NCBI GenBank assembly: GCA_905480645.1
Contig: CAJQRC010000010.1
Coordinates: 62,001 to 126,000, forward strand
Direction of reading: 5' to 3'
Source of the DNA: an uncultured Tateyamaria sp.
Lineage (GTDB): Bacteria > Pseudomonadota > Alphaproteobacteria > Rhodobacterales > Rhodobacteraceae
Length of the DNA: 64,000 bases
Below, piece by piece: positions 8,622 to 16,801 of this stretch. Both the position numbers and the translations under genes were made by a program. Below the pieces are notes generated by a model that did not search any database, had not been told where the DNA came from, and saw nothing but the letters and a program-made list of their open reading frames with translations. How positions within the stretch are numbered: position 1 is the stretch's first letter; each line of letters begins with the position of its first letter.

Positions 8622-8639
8622 GTTGAAATATATTTCAAC
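8622..8639. promoter_or_regulatory. Perfect 18-bp palindrome, putative operator of the EryD-like regulator
   Basis: GTTGAAATATATTTCAAC equals its own reverse complement and ends 42 bases before the regulator start at 8682. SorC/DeoR-type regulators of sugar operons bind AT-rich palindromes near their own promoter, so this is a good candidate for the operator that controls the whole 14-kb operon. I saw no second copy within the operon. Confidence 0.55.
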
Positions 8640-8681
8640 TAGAGTAACATTTTTCAAATAATAAGGTTAGGTCTGATTCGT

Positions 8682-9632
8682 ATGTCTCTTTCGGTAAATC
8701 ATGATGAGGAACTTAGTCTTTCTACGCGGGCGGCTTGGTTGCATTATGGTGGAGGGCTATCTCAAACAGAAGTAGCTAAGAGGCTGGGAGTTACAAAAAT
8801 AAAGGCTCACCGTTTAATTGGGCGAGCAAACCAAGAGGGTATCGTCAAAATTAGTTTTGATGGTGAAATAGCAGAATGTGCTGCGCTCGAAATGAAGCTA
8901 AGTGAAGCTTATTTACTTTCTTACTGCGAAATCGTCCCTGATCTCGAAGAAGCGGGGCTTCCGGTGCGAGCTCTTGGTCTAGCAGGCGGCCGCTTCTTAA
9001 GTCGCGAAATTGCTAGTGGAGACCATGATGTAATTGGTGTTGGCAATGGAAGGACACTTGCGTCTTGTGTACGTCACATGCCCAGTCTGAAATCAAAAAA
9101 TGTTCAATTTGTTTCTTTGATGGGCGGCCTGACAAGAAATTTTGCAGCTAATCCACACGACGTTATGCATAGGCTTGCAGAGAAAACTGGAGCTGAGGCC
9201 TATTTCATGCCAGTGCCCTTTTTTGCAAACTCTACCGACGATCGTAACGTTATGTTGCAGCAGCGTGGTGTGCCTGAAGTCAGACAGATGGCAGCAGCGT
9301 CATCGTTAAAATTTGTTGGGATAGGGACAGCAGAAAATACAGCTCAAACTGTCACTTCTGGTGTCGTTGCGGAGAGTGCCATGCAAGATGTGCGTGAGCG
9401 CGGCGGTGTGGGAGAAATGGTAGGTCACTTCTTCGATCAAAGTGGCAAGCGCGTCCAGTCAAAGCTTGCCGACCGCACTTTATCAGTTGGAATTGAAGCA
9501 TTAGAAGAAAGTAGGATTGTCGCTGTCGGAGGCGGTGACGAGAAGGTCCGAGCAATCGGATCTTTACTAAGAAGTGGCCTATTAAACGGTCTCATAACGG
9601 ACGAGCGCTCCGCTAAAGCGCTCATTAACTAA
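8682..9632 (+). CDS. SorC/DeoR-type regulator, EryD-like
   Basis: Transcriptional regulator of 316 residues, the same length as the erythritol repressor EryD. A helix-turn-helix at residues 26-49 (LSQTEVAKRLGVTKIKAHRL) is followed by the sugar-binding domain related to phosphosugar isomerases (from about 60). The segment GGLTRNFAANPHDVMHRL and then MPVPFFANS strongly recalls EryD. The ligand is probably a free or phosphorylated polyol. It is the first gene of the operon, 21 bases before the binding-protein gene, and a perfect palindrome lies 42 bases upstream of its start, which suggests autoregulation together with the transporter. Confidence 0.85.
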   Translation: MSLSVNHDEELSLSTRAAWLHYGGGLSQTEVAKRLGVTKIKAHRLIGRANQEGIVKISFDGEIAECAALEMKLSEAYLLSYCEIVPDLEEAGLPVRALGLAGGRFLSREIASGDHDVIGVGNGRTLASCVRHMPSLKSKNVQFVSLMGGLTRNFAANPHDVMHRLAEKTGAEAYFMPVPFFANSTDDRNVMLQQRGVPEVRQMAAASSLKFVGIGTAENTAQTVTSGVVAESAMQDVRERGGVGEMVGHFFDQSGKRVQSKLADRTLSVGIEALEESRIVAVGGGDEKVRAIGSLLRSGLLNGLITDERSAKALIN

Positions 9633-9653
9633 ACTATCCAAGGGAGGATAAGC

Positions 9654-11099
9654 ATGTACGAAAAAGAAAAGAAACTAGCCAAGTCTTATATTGACGGTAA
9701 GGTTAGCAGACGCTCCATGTTACGTGGAATGGCTTCAATGGGTGTTACCGCCTCAACGGCCGGGGTTCTGGTTAACGCCGCCGCAACTCAGGCTCTCGCT
9801 CAGAATGGTTTTGACTGGAAGAAGTACTCGGGCACGACCGTGAAGCTTCTCTTGAACCAGCACCCCTATGCCGATGCGATGATAGCAAATCTTGATAACT
9901 TCAAAGAGCTCACTGGCATGGATGTTGAATACGACATTTTCCCAGAGGATGTCTATTTTGACAAAGTCACGGCAGCTCTTTCTTCAGGGTCAAGCGAGTA
10001 TGATGCATTCATGACAGGTGCTTACATGACATGGACCTATGGTCCCGCTGGTTGGATTGATGATCTGAATGAGTACATCGGAGATGATTCTAAGACAAAT
10101 CCTGATTATAATTGGGAAGATATGCTTGAAGGTGTAAGAAAATCCTGTGCTTGGAATGGTCAGCCAGGAGGCGCACTTGGATCAGATGATGCGAAACAGT
10201 GGTGCATACCGTGGGGTTATGAACAGAACAATTTAACCTACAACAGTCGGATGTTTAACGAGGCCGGGTTGACAGTTCCAACGAACATCGACGAATTGGC
10301 AAGCACAGCGGCTGAAGCAAAAGCTAAACTGAATGGTGTTTACGGAATTGGCGTTAGGGGTTCCCGTTCATGGGCCACTATACACCCCGGATTCTTGTCT
10401 GCGTATGCTAATTTTGGCCAAAAAGACCTTAATGTAAGTGATGATGGTATGCTATCAGCTGCTATGAATACTGATGTTTCGCGTAACATGCATGAAAAGT
10501 GGGTCAAAATGATCCAAGATAGTGGAGCACCTGATTGGTCAACTCACACATGGTATCAGGCGGGTACTGATTTGGGTGCTGGTAAATCTGCTATGATTTT
10601 TGATGCTGACATCTTAGGTTATTTTATGAATGGTGGTGATAATGCTGAAGCCGGCAACTTATCGTTTGCACCATTTGCGGCCAATCCAGAAGCTAAGGCT
10701 CCGACGCCAAACATTTGGATCTGGTCTTTGGCTATGGCAAATGCATCTAAACAAAAAGATGCCACATGGTACTTTTTGCAGTGGGCATCTGGACCAGAAC
10801 ACGCCTTGTTTGGCGCTACTGAAATGGACTTTGTTAATCCTGTCCGGAAATCTGTTTGGGCTGATGCGGGTTTCCGTTCGCGCCTAGACAAGAATTATCC
10901 TGGTTATGTTGAAATGCATGACATATCTGCGCCTGGTGCCCAAATTTACTTCACTGCTCAACCGTTGTTTTTTGATCTTACAACAGAATGGGCGGCAACA
11001 CTTCAGAAAATGGTGGCAAATGAAGTGCCTGTGGATGAGGGCCTCGATCAACTCGCACAAAGTGTGGATCGGCAACTCAAAGAAGCAGGGTTGGGTTAA
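9654..11099 (+). CDS. ABC importer substrate-binding protein, sugar/polyol (family 1), Tat signal
   Basis: Periplasmic solute-binding protein of 481 residues that delivers substrate to the permeases encoded next. The N-terminus has a twin-arginine signal: S18-RR-SMLRG followed by a hydrophobic region and a likely cleavage after ALA at 47-49. The mature part is a family 1 binding protein (NLDNFKELTGMDVEYDIFPED, then the pattern of carbohydrate-binding proteins). GGGAGG lies just upstream of the ATG. The substrate is unknown; the EryD-like regulator and EryA-like kinase suggest a tetritol or related polyol. A 10-bp stem hairpin follows the stop. Confidence 0.88.
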   Translation: MYEKEKKLAKSYIDGKVSRRSMLRGMASMGVTASTAGVLVNAAATQALAQNGFDWKKYSGTTVKLLLNQHPYADAMIANLDNFKELTGMDVEYDIFPEDVYFDKVTAALSSGSSEYDAFMTGAYMTWTYGPAGWIDDLNEYIGDDSKTNPDYNWEDMLEGVRKSCAWNGQPGGALGSDDAKQWCIPWGYEQNNLTYNSRMFNEAGLTVPTNIDELASTAAEAKAKLNGVYGIGVRGSRSWATIHPGFLSAYANFGQKDLNVSDDGMLSAAMNTDVSRNMHEKWVKMIQDSGAPDWSTHTWYQAGTDLGAGKSAMIFDADILGYFMNGGDNAEAGNLSFAPFAANPEAKAPTPNIWIWSLAMANASKQKDATWYFLQWASGPEHALFGATEMDFVNPVRKSVWADAGFRSRLDKNYPGYVEMHDISAPGAQIYFTAQPLFFDLTTEWAATLQKMVANEVPVDEGLDQLAQSVDRQLKEAGLG

Positions 11100-11118
11100 C
11101 TCCCTAATCCAACTTTCT

Positions 11119-11147
11119 CCACCGCCAAGCCTTTCGTTTGGCGGTGG
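11119..11147 (+). repeat. GC-rich hairpin between binding-protein and permease genes
   Basis: CCACCGCCAA and TTGGCGGTGG pair over 10 bp with a nine-base loop, 20 bases past the stop of the binding-protein gene. There is no T run after it, so it is unlikely to terminate fully. In binding-protein-dependent systems such hairpins protect the upstream mRNA from 3' decay and give more binding protein than permease. Confidence 0.65.
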
Positions 11148-11216
11148 GGTATCTTGATGAGCCCGCAACTAAATAAGCTATTCCAGCCCACAGAATGGGC
11201 ATAAGAGAGATATGTC

Positions 11217-12140
11217 ATGGCAACTTCGACAACTGGCGATCCTTCAAGGCGCAAGTTTACTATTAATAAGAAGTATTTGCCTTATCTATTAAGCCTGCCT
11301 GCTTTACTGACTTGTATTGGTATATTAATTCCATTTTTTACTGCCGTTGCATACTCCTTGCAGCGCTATCGGTTGTCTCAGCCTTGGGCGCAAAAATACA
11401 ATTGGGGAGAAAACTATATAAATTTTATGACTGATCCGTCATTCTGGAACACGCTGAAGGTGTCTATGACTTATGCCTTTGTGACAGTTGGAGTCGAACT
11501 ACTTTTAGGATTGGGGATTGCACTACTTCTACAGAAACGGACGCGGTTCAATAATTTCGTTTCGATCATGTTACTTATGCCGCTGATGACAGCGCCCGCG
11601 TTGGCATCTTTGATGTGGAAACTCATGACCAATCCAGGGTTTGGCGTATTGAGTTATTTTGCGGAAACCATTGGAATTGAAGATATGCGATGGGCATCTG
11701 ATCCATCAACCGCCATGCTTACCGTCGTGATTGTAGACGTTTGGGTTTATACACCGTTCATTATGATTTTACTTCTGGCAGGCCTCAGGTCGCTACCTCG
11801 ACAGCCATTTGAAGCCGCTGAACTGGATGCTGTTCCGCGTCTTTTTGTGTTCTGGCGCATAACATTACCAATGCTTACCCCATTTCTTCTTACTGCCACT
11901 CTTTTTCGAGTTATTGAGTCCATTCAACAATTTGATATCATTTATGCAATGACCCAAGGTGGCCCAGGAGATACGCTAACAGTTTTTCAGGTTGAGGCTT
12001 ACCTAAACTTTTTTCAATCAACAAATGTTGGCCGCTCTGCAGCTCTCTTGATGATTCTCTGGGCTATCACTTATTTTTTATCAAACATTTTCATCAAAAA
12101 CTGGTTACGTCTGCGTGAAAAAGCACGCGGCGGTGCATAA
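11217..12140 (+). CDS. Sugar/polyol ABC importer permease 1 (MalF-like)
   Basis: Inner-membrane permease of 307 residues with about six helices; the first spans roughly residues 20-45. The cytoplasmic EAA loop is EAAELDAVPRLFVFWRITLP at about 200-219, the site that docks the ATPase. TQGGPGDTLTVFQVEAY near the C-terminus is typical of MalF-type permeases. It forms the channel with the second permease, encoded 11 bases downstream. The start at 11217 follows a GAGAGATAT region with a weak ribosome site; it lies 117 bases after the binding-protein gene because of the intervening hairpin. Confidence 0.9.
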   Translation: MATSTTGDPSRRKFTINKKYLPYLLSLPALLTCIGILIPFFTAVAYSLQRYRLSQPWAQKYNWGENYINFMTDPSFWNTLKVSMTYAFVTVGVELLLGLGIALLLQKRTRFNNFVSIMLLMPLMTAPALASLMWKLMTNPGFGVLSYFAETIGIEDMRWASDPSTAMLTVVIVDVWVYTPFIMILLLAGLRSLPRQPFEAAELDAVPRLFVFWRITLPMLTPFLLTATLFRVIESIQQFDIIYAMTQGGPGDTLTVFQVEAYLNFFQSTNVGRSAALLMILWAITYFLSNIFIKNWLRLREKARGGA

Positions 12141-12151
12141 GGACATTACGG

Positions 12152-13009
12152 ATGCAAAAGAATAGCAATCTTGAGAACGTTCTTCGTGGCGTAGCTATTA
12201 CTGCGATAATATTATTTTTCATGTTCCCAATACTGTGGATTTTTCTGATGTCCTTTCAGACGAACGAAACTATTCTGCGCGTTCCACCATCACCCTTTTT
12301 TGAACCTACGCTAACCAACTACCGTTCTCTCATTTCTGGAAAATTAGAGGGGAGTACTGCTACCTTAGAGATTGCGTTTATGTCTAATCTCTACAATTCA
12401 CTTTTTTTGTCCGTTACTTCAGTAACAGTGGGCCTGATACTTGGAGTTCCCGCGGCTTATGCTTTTGCAAGGCTGAAATTTCGTGGCTCTGAGGACATTG
12501 CTTTCACGCTCTTGTCATTTCGTTTTGCACCGCCACTCTTAGTTCTCTTGCCTCTTACGATTTATTTCCAACAGATAGGTTTGGCTGACACCTATGGAGG
12601 TCTGATCTGGGTATATCAACTTATAGTTTTACCTCTAATCTTGTGGATCGTGCGAGGTTATTTTGAAGATATCCCAGCTGATATAGAATATGCTTACAGG
12701 ATCGCTGGGCATAGCTTTTGGGCTACTTTCCGCAAGATTGCATTGCCTTTAGCTGGTCCGGGTATCGCAGCCGCTGGCTTGCTGGCTTTTATATTCGCTT
12801 GGAATAACTTCATTTTTGCCCTAGTACTTGCTTCCGCAGATAAACAACCCGTCACAGTGGGTGCGCTGGCCTTTATTACGGCATCTGGCATTAATTATGG
12901 CCAGATTGCTGCGGGGATCATGCTCTCGATTGCCCCAACTTTTGCCCTCGCGCTGTATGCCCAACGCTACCTTGTCGAAGGTTTATCACTTGGCGCAGTG
13001 AAGGGGTAA
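12152..13009 (+). CDS. Sugar/polyol ABC importer permease 2 (MalG-like)
   Basis: Second inner-membrane permease, 285 residues, about six helices. The EAA loop is degenerate: IPADIEYAYRIAGHSFWATF replaces the usual EAAxxDG pattern (Tyr for the second Ala, Ala-Gly for Asp-Gly). It pairs with permease 1. The next gene, an ATPase, starts three bases after its stop, so translation is probably coupled. A divergent EAA loop beside an atypical ATPase pair is worth noting. Confidence 0.9.
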   Translation: MQKNSNLENVLRGVAITAIILFFMFPILWIFLMSFQTNETILRVPPSPFFEPTLTNYRSLISGKLEGSTATLEIAFMSNLYNSLFLSVTSVTVGLILGVPAAYAFARLKFRGSEDIAFTLLSFRFAPPLLVLLPLTIYFQQIGLADTYGGLIWVYQLIVLPLILWIVRGYFEDIPADIEYAYRIAGHSFWATFRKIALPLAGPGIAAAGLLAFIFAWNNFIFALVLASADKQPVTVGALAFITASGINYGQIAAGIMLSIAPTFALALYAQRYLVEGLSLGAVKG

Positions 13010-13012
13010 AAT

Positions 13013-14104
13013 ATGTCGCTCGAGCTTACCAACATCAGTAAAAGCTTCAAAGACGAAATGGTACTTGATGGAGTGTCTATTCAAGTGCATGAAGGGAAAA
13101 CGCTTGTCTTGTTTGGTCCATCTGGTGCTGGTAAAACGGTGCTACTGCGATTAATCGCAGGGGTCATTGAGCCAGACAGTGGCCAGATAAAAATCTCAGG
13201 GACTGACGTTGATGGTGTAGAGCCTGAAGATCGCAACATAGGTATGGCCTTCCAGAACTTTGCACTGTTTCCGCATATGGATGCTCACGCCAATATCGCG
13301 AGCCCATTAACAGCACAAAAGCAGGATAAATCTGCGATTCAATCTGGCGTTCAAACGTTAGCCAAGCTCTTGAAGATCGACCACGTCCTTGACCACAAAC
13401 CAAAAGAACTTTCGAACGGTCAAAAACAACGCACAGCTTTGGCACGAGCACTTGCTGGTAAGCCAAAAGTTCTGTTACTTGATGATCCACTGCGCAATGT
13501 TGACGCCAAGCTGCGGTTCGAGATGCGCCTTGAATTGCCCCGTTTGCTATCCGACCAAAACACCACAGTGATTTATGTGACACAAGACTACAAAGAGGCA
13601 ATGGCTTTTGGTGATGAGATTGCTGTGATTAGCTCTGGTGTTGTCCAACAAATCGGCACACCGGAAGATATCTACTTGACGCCTGCGAATATCGAAATTG
13701 CGCGGTTGTTTGGTGATCCAGTGATCAATTATCTTGATGTTACAGTACAAAAAGATGCAGTGGGGATCTTCGCGCTCGTCTCCGATAAACGCGTTGATCT
13801 GAATTCAGGATATGCCCGAGCCGTAGGGCAAGACTGCAGCCTTGGTATCCGACCTGAATCCATTCTGTTCGTCCCAGCTAGCCACCCCGGAGCAGTACCC
13901 GTGACTGTGGAAGCTGAGACGCCCCTGAACGAAAAAACTGTCAATCTATGCCTGACCGCGCGTGGTCGTGAAATCATGGCTTCCCGTCCTTCCGGTACAG
14001 TTGGGCCCGCAAACGGCCCAGCATTTGTATCGATAGAAGCGGCTAACGTGCTGATTTTTGACAAACACACTGGCGAGTTAATTGAACCGGACAAGTTCTA
14101 TTAG
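13013..14104 (+). CDS. Sugar/polyol ABC importer ATPase 1, degenerate catalytic residues
   Basis: MalK/UgpC-type ATPase of 363 residues: nucleotide-binding domain about 1-235, then a TOBE regulatory domain. Walker A is GPSGAGKT (35-42) and the Q-loop glutamine is Q81. Three positions are unusual: the signature reads LSNGQ (133-137), Walker B ends D157-D158 so the catalytic glutamate is Asp, and the switch histidine is Q191 (VTQD instead of VTHD). It probably forms a heterodimer with ATPase 2, as in the GlpST glycerol importer, and its own Walker site would be the weak one. It starts three bases after the permease stop. Confidence 0.9.
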   Translation: MSLELTNISKSFKDEMVLDGVSIQVHEGKTLVLFGPSGAGKTVLLRLIAGVIEPDSGQIKISGTDVDGVEPEDRNIGMAFQNFALFPHMDAHANIASPLTAQKQDKSAIQSGVQTLAKLLKIDHVLDHKPKELSNGQKQRTALARALAGKPKVLLLDDPLRNVDAKLRFEMRLELPRLLSDQNTTVIYVTQDYKEAMAFGDEIAVISSGVVQQIGTPEDIYLTPANIEIARLFGDPVINYLDVTVQKDAVGIFALVSDKRVDLNSGYARAVGQDCSLGIRPESILFVPASHPGAVPVTVEAETPLNEKTVNLCLTARGREIMASRPSGTVGPANGPAFVSIEAANVLIFDKHTGELIEPDKFY

Positions 14105-14118
14105 AAAGGAAAATCCGC

Positions 14119-15246
14119 ATGAGTGATGTGATGTTAGATCTTAATTCTGTAGATAAGTTTTATGGCTCCAAAGGTCAGGGTGTACATGCAGTTTGCAACA
14201 TCTCCATGAAGGTTATGCGTGGTGAGATTATTGCGCTTTTGGGCTCATCGGGTTGTGGCAAGACGTCGATGTTGCGCATGGTAGCTGGGTTTGAAGCTGT
14301 TAGCCGAGGTAAGATTAGCATTGGTGACCGTGAAATTCATGCTCTGCGGCCCGTAGAACGAAACGTCGCTATGGCGTTTGAAGGCTACTCCCTCTACCCG
14401 ACTGTCACCGTGCGTGACAATATTGCTTTTGCGCTGAAAAGTAGCAAGTTTTCAGCTACGGATGTCGCTGTCAAAGTGGACGAGATTGCGGCAATGCTTG
14501 AAATATCTACTATTCTTGATAAATATCCTTCCTCAATCTCTGGAGGCCAGCAACAACGCGCTTCTCTTGCGCGCGCGTTGATCCGTGATGCTGATTTGTA
14601 TCTTCTGGACGAACCTATGGGACAGTTGGAACCCCAACTGCGTACGCTCCTGCGCGGACGGATTAAGGCATATATCAAAGAGCGTGGTTTAACTGCGATC
14701 TTGGTTACACATGACCAGACTGAAGCAAACGCGCTGGCTGATAGAATTGCTGTCATGGAGGATGGTGAGCTACAACAATTCGCCAGTCCAGAAGATATCA
14801 AGAAGTCACCTGCTAATATATTTACAGGCACATTTGTCGGTGAACCACCGATGAATGTTTTTCCTGCCCGTGCTAGTATCTCCGAAGAGACAGTGTGCTT
14901 GCGGCTCAACGAAAACATTGACCTAAGCTACCCCGCGGATGCATTTTCTGCTGAATTGCGCGCAAGTCTAGCTGAAATGGGTGATATTGTACTTGGTGTT
15001 CGCCCGTATGCGGTGCAGCGTCGTGACACGGGATCGCTTGCTACTGTCGTAGTCAATCAATGGCTCGGCGATCAAAGCCATATTGCTACAAATTTCGCTG
15101 GTGGGTCATTAGTGCTGGTTGAACACGATCGTACCCAACTGTCTGAAGATGAACAAATAGCCATTTACCTAGAGCCATCTGACATTCATATTTTCAACTC
15201 CAAAACTGGTATGGCGATAAGCCATGGGGCGCGGTTGATCGGATGA
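14119..15246 (+). CDS. Sugar/polyol ABC importer ATPase 2
   Basis: Second MalK/UgpC-type ATPase, 375 residues, with TOBE domain after about 240. Walker A is GSSGCGKT (42-49), the signature ISGGQ (140-144), Walker B ends D164-E165 and the switch histidine is H198 (VTHD), all consensus. The Q-loop position, however, is E88 in AMAFEGYSLYP instead of glutamine. Together with ATPase 1 this gives one consensus-like and one degenerate ATP site. AGAAAGGAAAA precedes the ATG. Its stop overlaps the start of the kinase gene (ATGA), so the two are translationally coupled. Confidence 0.9.
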   Translation: MSDVMLDLNSVDKFYGSKGQGVHAVCNISMKVMRGEIIALLGSSGCGKTSMLRMVAGFEAVSRGKISIGDREIHALRPVERNVAMAFEGYSLYPTVTVRDNIAFALKSSKFSATDVAVKVDEIAAMLEISTILDKYPSSISGGQQQRASLARALIRDADLYLLDEPMGQLEPQLRTLLRGRIKAYIKERGLTAILVTHDQTEANALADRIAVMEDGELQQFASPEDIKKSPANIFTGTFVGEPPMNVFPARASISEETVCLRLNENIDLSYPADAFSAELRASLAEMGDIVLGVRPYAVQRRDTGSLATVVVNQWLGDQSHIATNFAGGSLVLVEHDRTQLSEDEQIAIYLEPSDIHIFNSKTGMAISHGARLIG

Positions 15247-16799
15247 GTAAAGATCTAATCATAGGCATCGACGCGGGTACATCAGTGATAAAATCCATTG
15301 CTTTCGATTTAAGTGGAAAGCAAATAGCGACAGCCGCAGTGCCCAATCGTTATTTTACCAGTAAGGATGGTGCAGCCACGCAACCATTGGACCAAACTTG
15401 GCAAGATTGTGCATATTCTTTGAACCAATTAGGGGATAAAATCCCTGAATTAGCTGATCGCGTGGCAGCAGTTGCAGTAACTGGACAAGGTGATGGCACC
15501 TGGCTAATTGATAAAGACACAAGACCAGTTGGCGATGCGTGGCTTTGGCTTGATGCACGTGCGGGTAGTAAAGCAGAAGCCTTGCGAAAACATCCCAGTG
15601 ACATTGCGCGATTCAAGAGAACTGGAACTGGTCTTAACGCCTGTCAACAGGGCACACAACTTGCGTATATGATGACGCACTTCCCTGAGCAGATTAATCA
15701 GGCTGAGACAGCCTTTCATTGTAAAGATTGGCTGTATCATAACTTTACGGGTGTTCGAGCAACTGACCCTTCAGAAGGTTGTTTTACATTTGGTGACTAT
15801 CAAACAGGTTGTTATTCAAGTGATGTGATTGATTTCTACAATCTTGGTACATACTCGTCATTGATCCCACCTATATGCGATGGTGTGCAAACCCACCACC
15901 CAATGACGCGATCAGCGGCCAAACAAACGGGGCTATTAGCCGGAACACCAATTGTTTTGGGCTATGTCGATATAGTTTGCAGCGCTTTAGGAGCGGGCGC
16001 TTATGAACCTGGGGTTTCAGTTGGCTGCACAATCGTTGGCAGTACTGGTGTTCATATCCGTGCTCAGAAATCTGCAGAAATAAAGCTGAATTGTGATCTA
16101 AAGTCAGGATATGCAATGGTTATGCCTATCGAGGGTATCGCCGCGCAATTACAAACAAACATGGCTAGTACTTTAAATCTTGATTGGGTTCTCGGCCTTG
16201 CTGAACAAATTGCAGGCAGCTTGGGTGTAAATGTTGAAAAAGATTTTTTTTTGAAACTTGTCGATGATTGGATTGTGAATGCTCAACCAGCTTCACTACT
16301 TTACCACCCTTATATTTCGAATGCAGGTGAGAGAGGCCCGTTCATTGACCATACAGCGAGCTCTAGTTTTTTAGGTTTAAGCTCAAACCATCAATTTGGT
16401 GACTTGGTACGTGGTACAATAGAAGGATTAGGCTTTGCTGCACGTGATTGTTATACAGCGATGGGAAAAGTTCCGCAGGAAGTTCGTCTAACCGGTGGTG
16501 CTGCGCGCTCGAAAGGTTTGCGTGAAATTCTATCAGCAACGCTAGGAACGCCTGTGCGTCAGTCAACTCGTGAAGAAACTGGCGCTTCGGGTGCTGCAAT
16601 GATTGCGGCGGTATCATTGGGGGTTTTCAACACTATGGATCTCTGTCTTGAAGAGTGGGTTACGCCAATGTTGGACGAACAGGAAAAGCCTGTTCTAGAA
16701 TTAACCAATAAATACAACCGCCATTTCCCTAAATATATCTCAGCACGGCAGGCGCTTCAGCCAATTTGGCATCAATTATCAAATTCAAAGGGACACTGA
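15243..16799 (+). CDS. FGGY carbohydrate kinase, erythritol kinase-like (EryA)
   Basis: ATP-dependent polyol kinase of 518 residues, the length of EryA. The N-terminal domain starts IIGIDAGTSVIKSIAFDLSG (phosphate-binding loop), with AVTGQGDGTWL and the WLWLDARAG substrate-site segment. The C-terminal domain has the adenine-binding LTGGAARSKGLREIL and EETGASGAAM motifs. Several stretches match what I recall of Brucella EryA (GDAWLWLDAR, HCKDWLY, TDPSE), so phosphorylation of erythritol or another tetritol is the best guess. It overlaps the ATPase 2 stop by four bases, and a hydroxyacid dehydrogenase starts two bases after its stop. Confidence 0.8.
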   Translation: MSKDLIIGIDAGTSVIKSIAFDLSGKQIATAAVPNRYFTSKDGAATQPLDQTWQDCAYSLNQLGDKIPELADRVAAVAVTGQGDGTWLIDKDTRPVGDAWLWLDARAGSKAEALRKHPSDIARFKRTGTGLNACQQGTQLAYMMTHFPEQINQAETAFHCKDWLYHNFTGVRATDPSEGCFTFGDYQTGCYSSDVIDFYNLGTYSSLIPPICDGVQTHHPMTRSAAKQTGLLAGTPIVLGYVDIVCSALGAGAYEPGVSVGCTIVGSTGVHIRAQKSAEIKLNCDLKSGYAMVMPIEGIAAQLQTNMASTLNLDWVLGLAEQIAGSLGVNVEKDFFLKLVDDWIVNAQPASLLYHPYISNAGERGPFIDHTASSSFLGLSSNHQFGDLVRGTIEGLGFAARDCYTAMGKVPQEVRLTGGAARSKGLREILSATLGTPVRQSTREETGASGAAMIAAVSLGVFNTMDLCLEEWVTPMLDEQEKPVLELTNKYNRHFPKYISARQALQPIWHQLSNSKGH

Positions 16800-16801
16800 A
16801 C

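Larger units (their letters stand above)
7832..8681. other. 850-bp gap: decayed gene remnant and palindrome, no intact gene
   Basis: This is the longest stretch without an intact gene. The left third shows no open frame worth reporting. A membrane-protein remnant occupies 8038-8239 and an 18-bp palindrome lies at 8622-8639 just ahead of the EryD-like regulator; both are listed separately. The right half is strongly AT-rich and probably contains the operon promoter. Confidence 0.6.
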
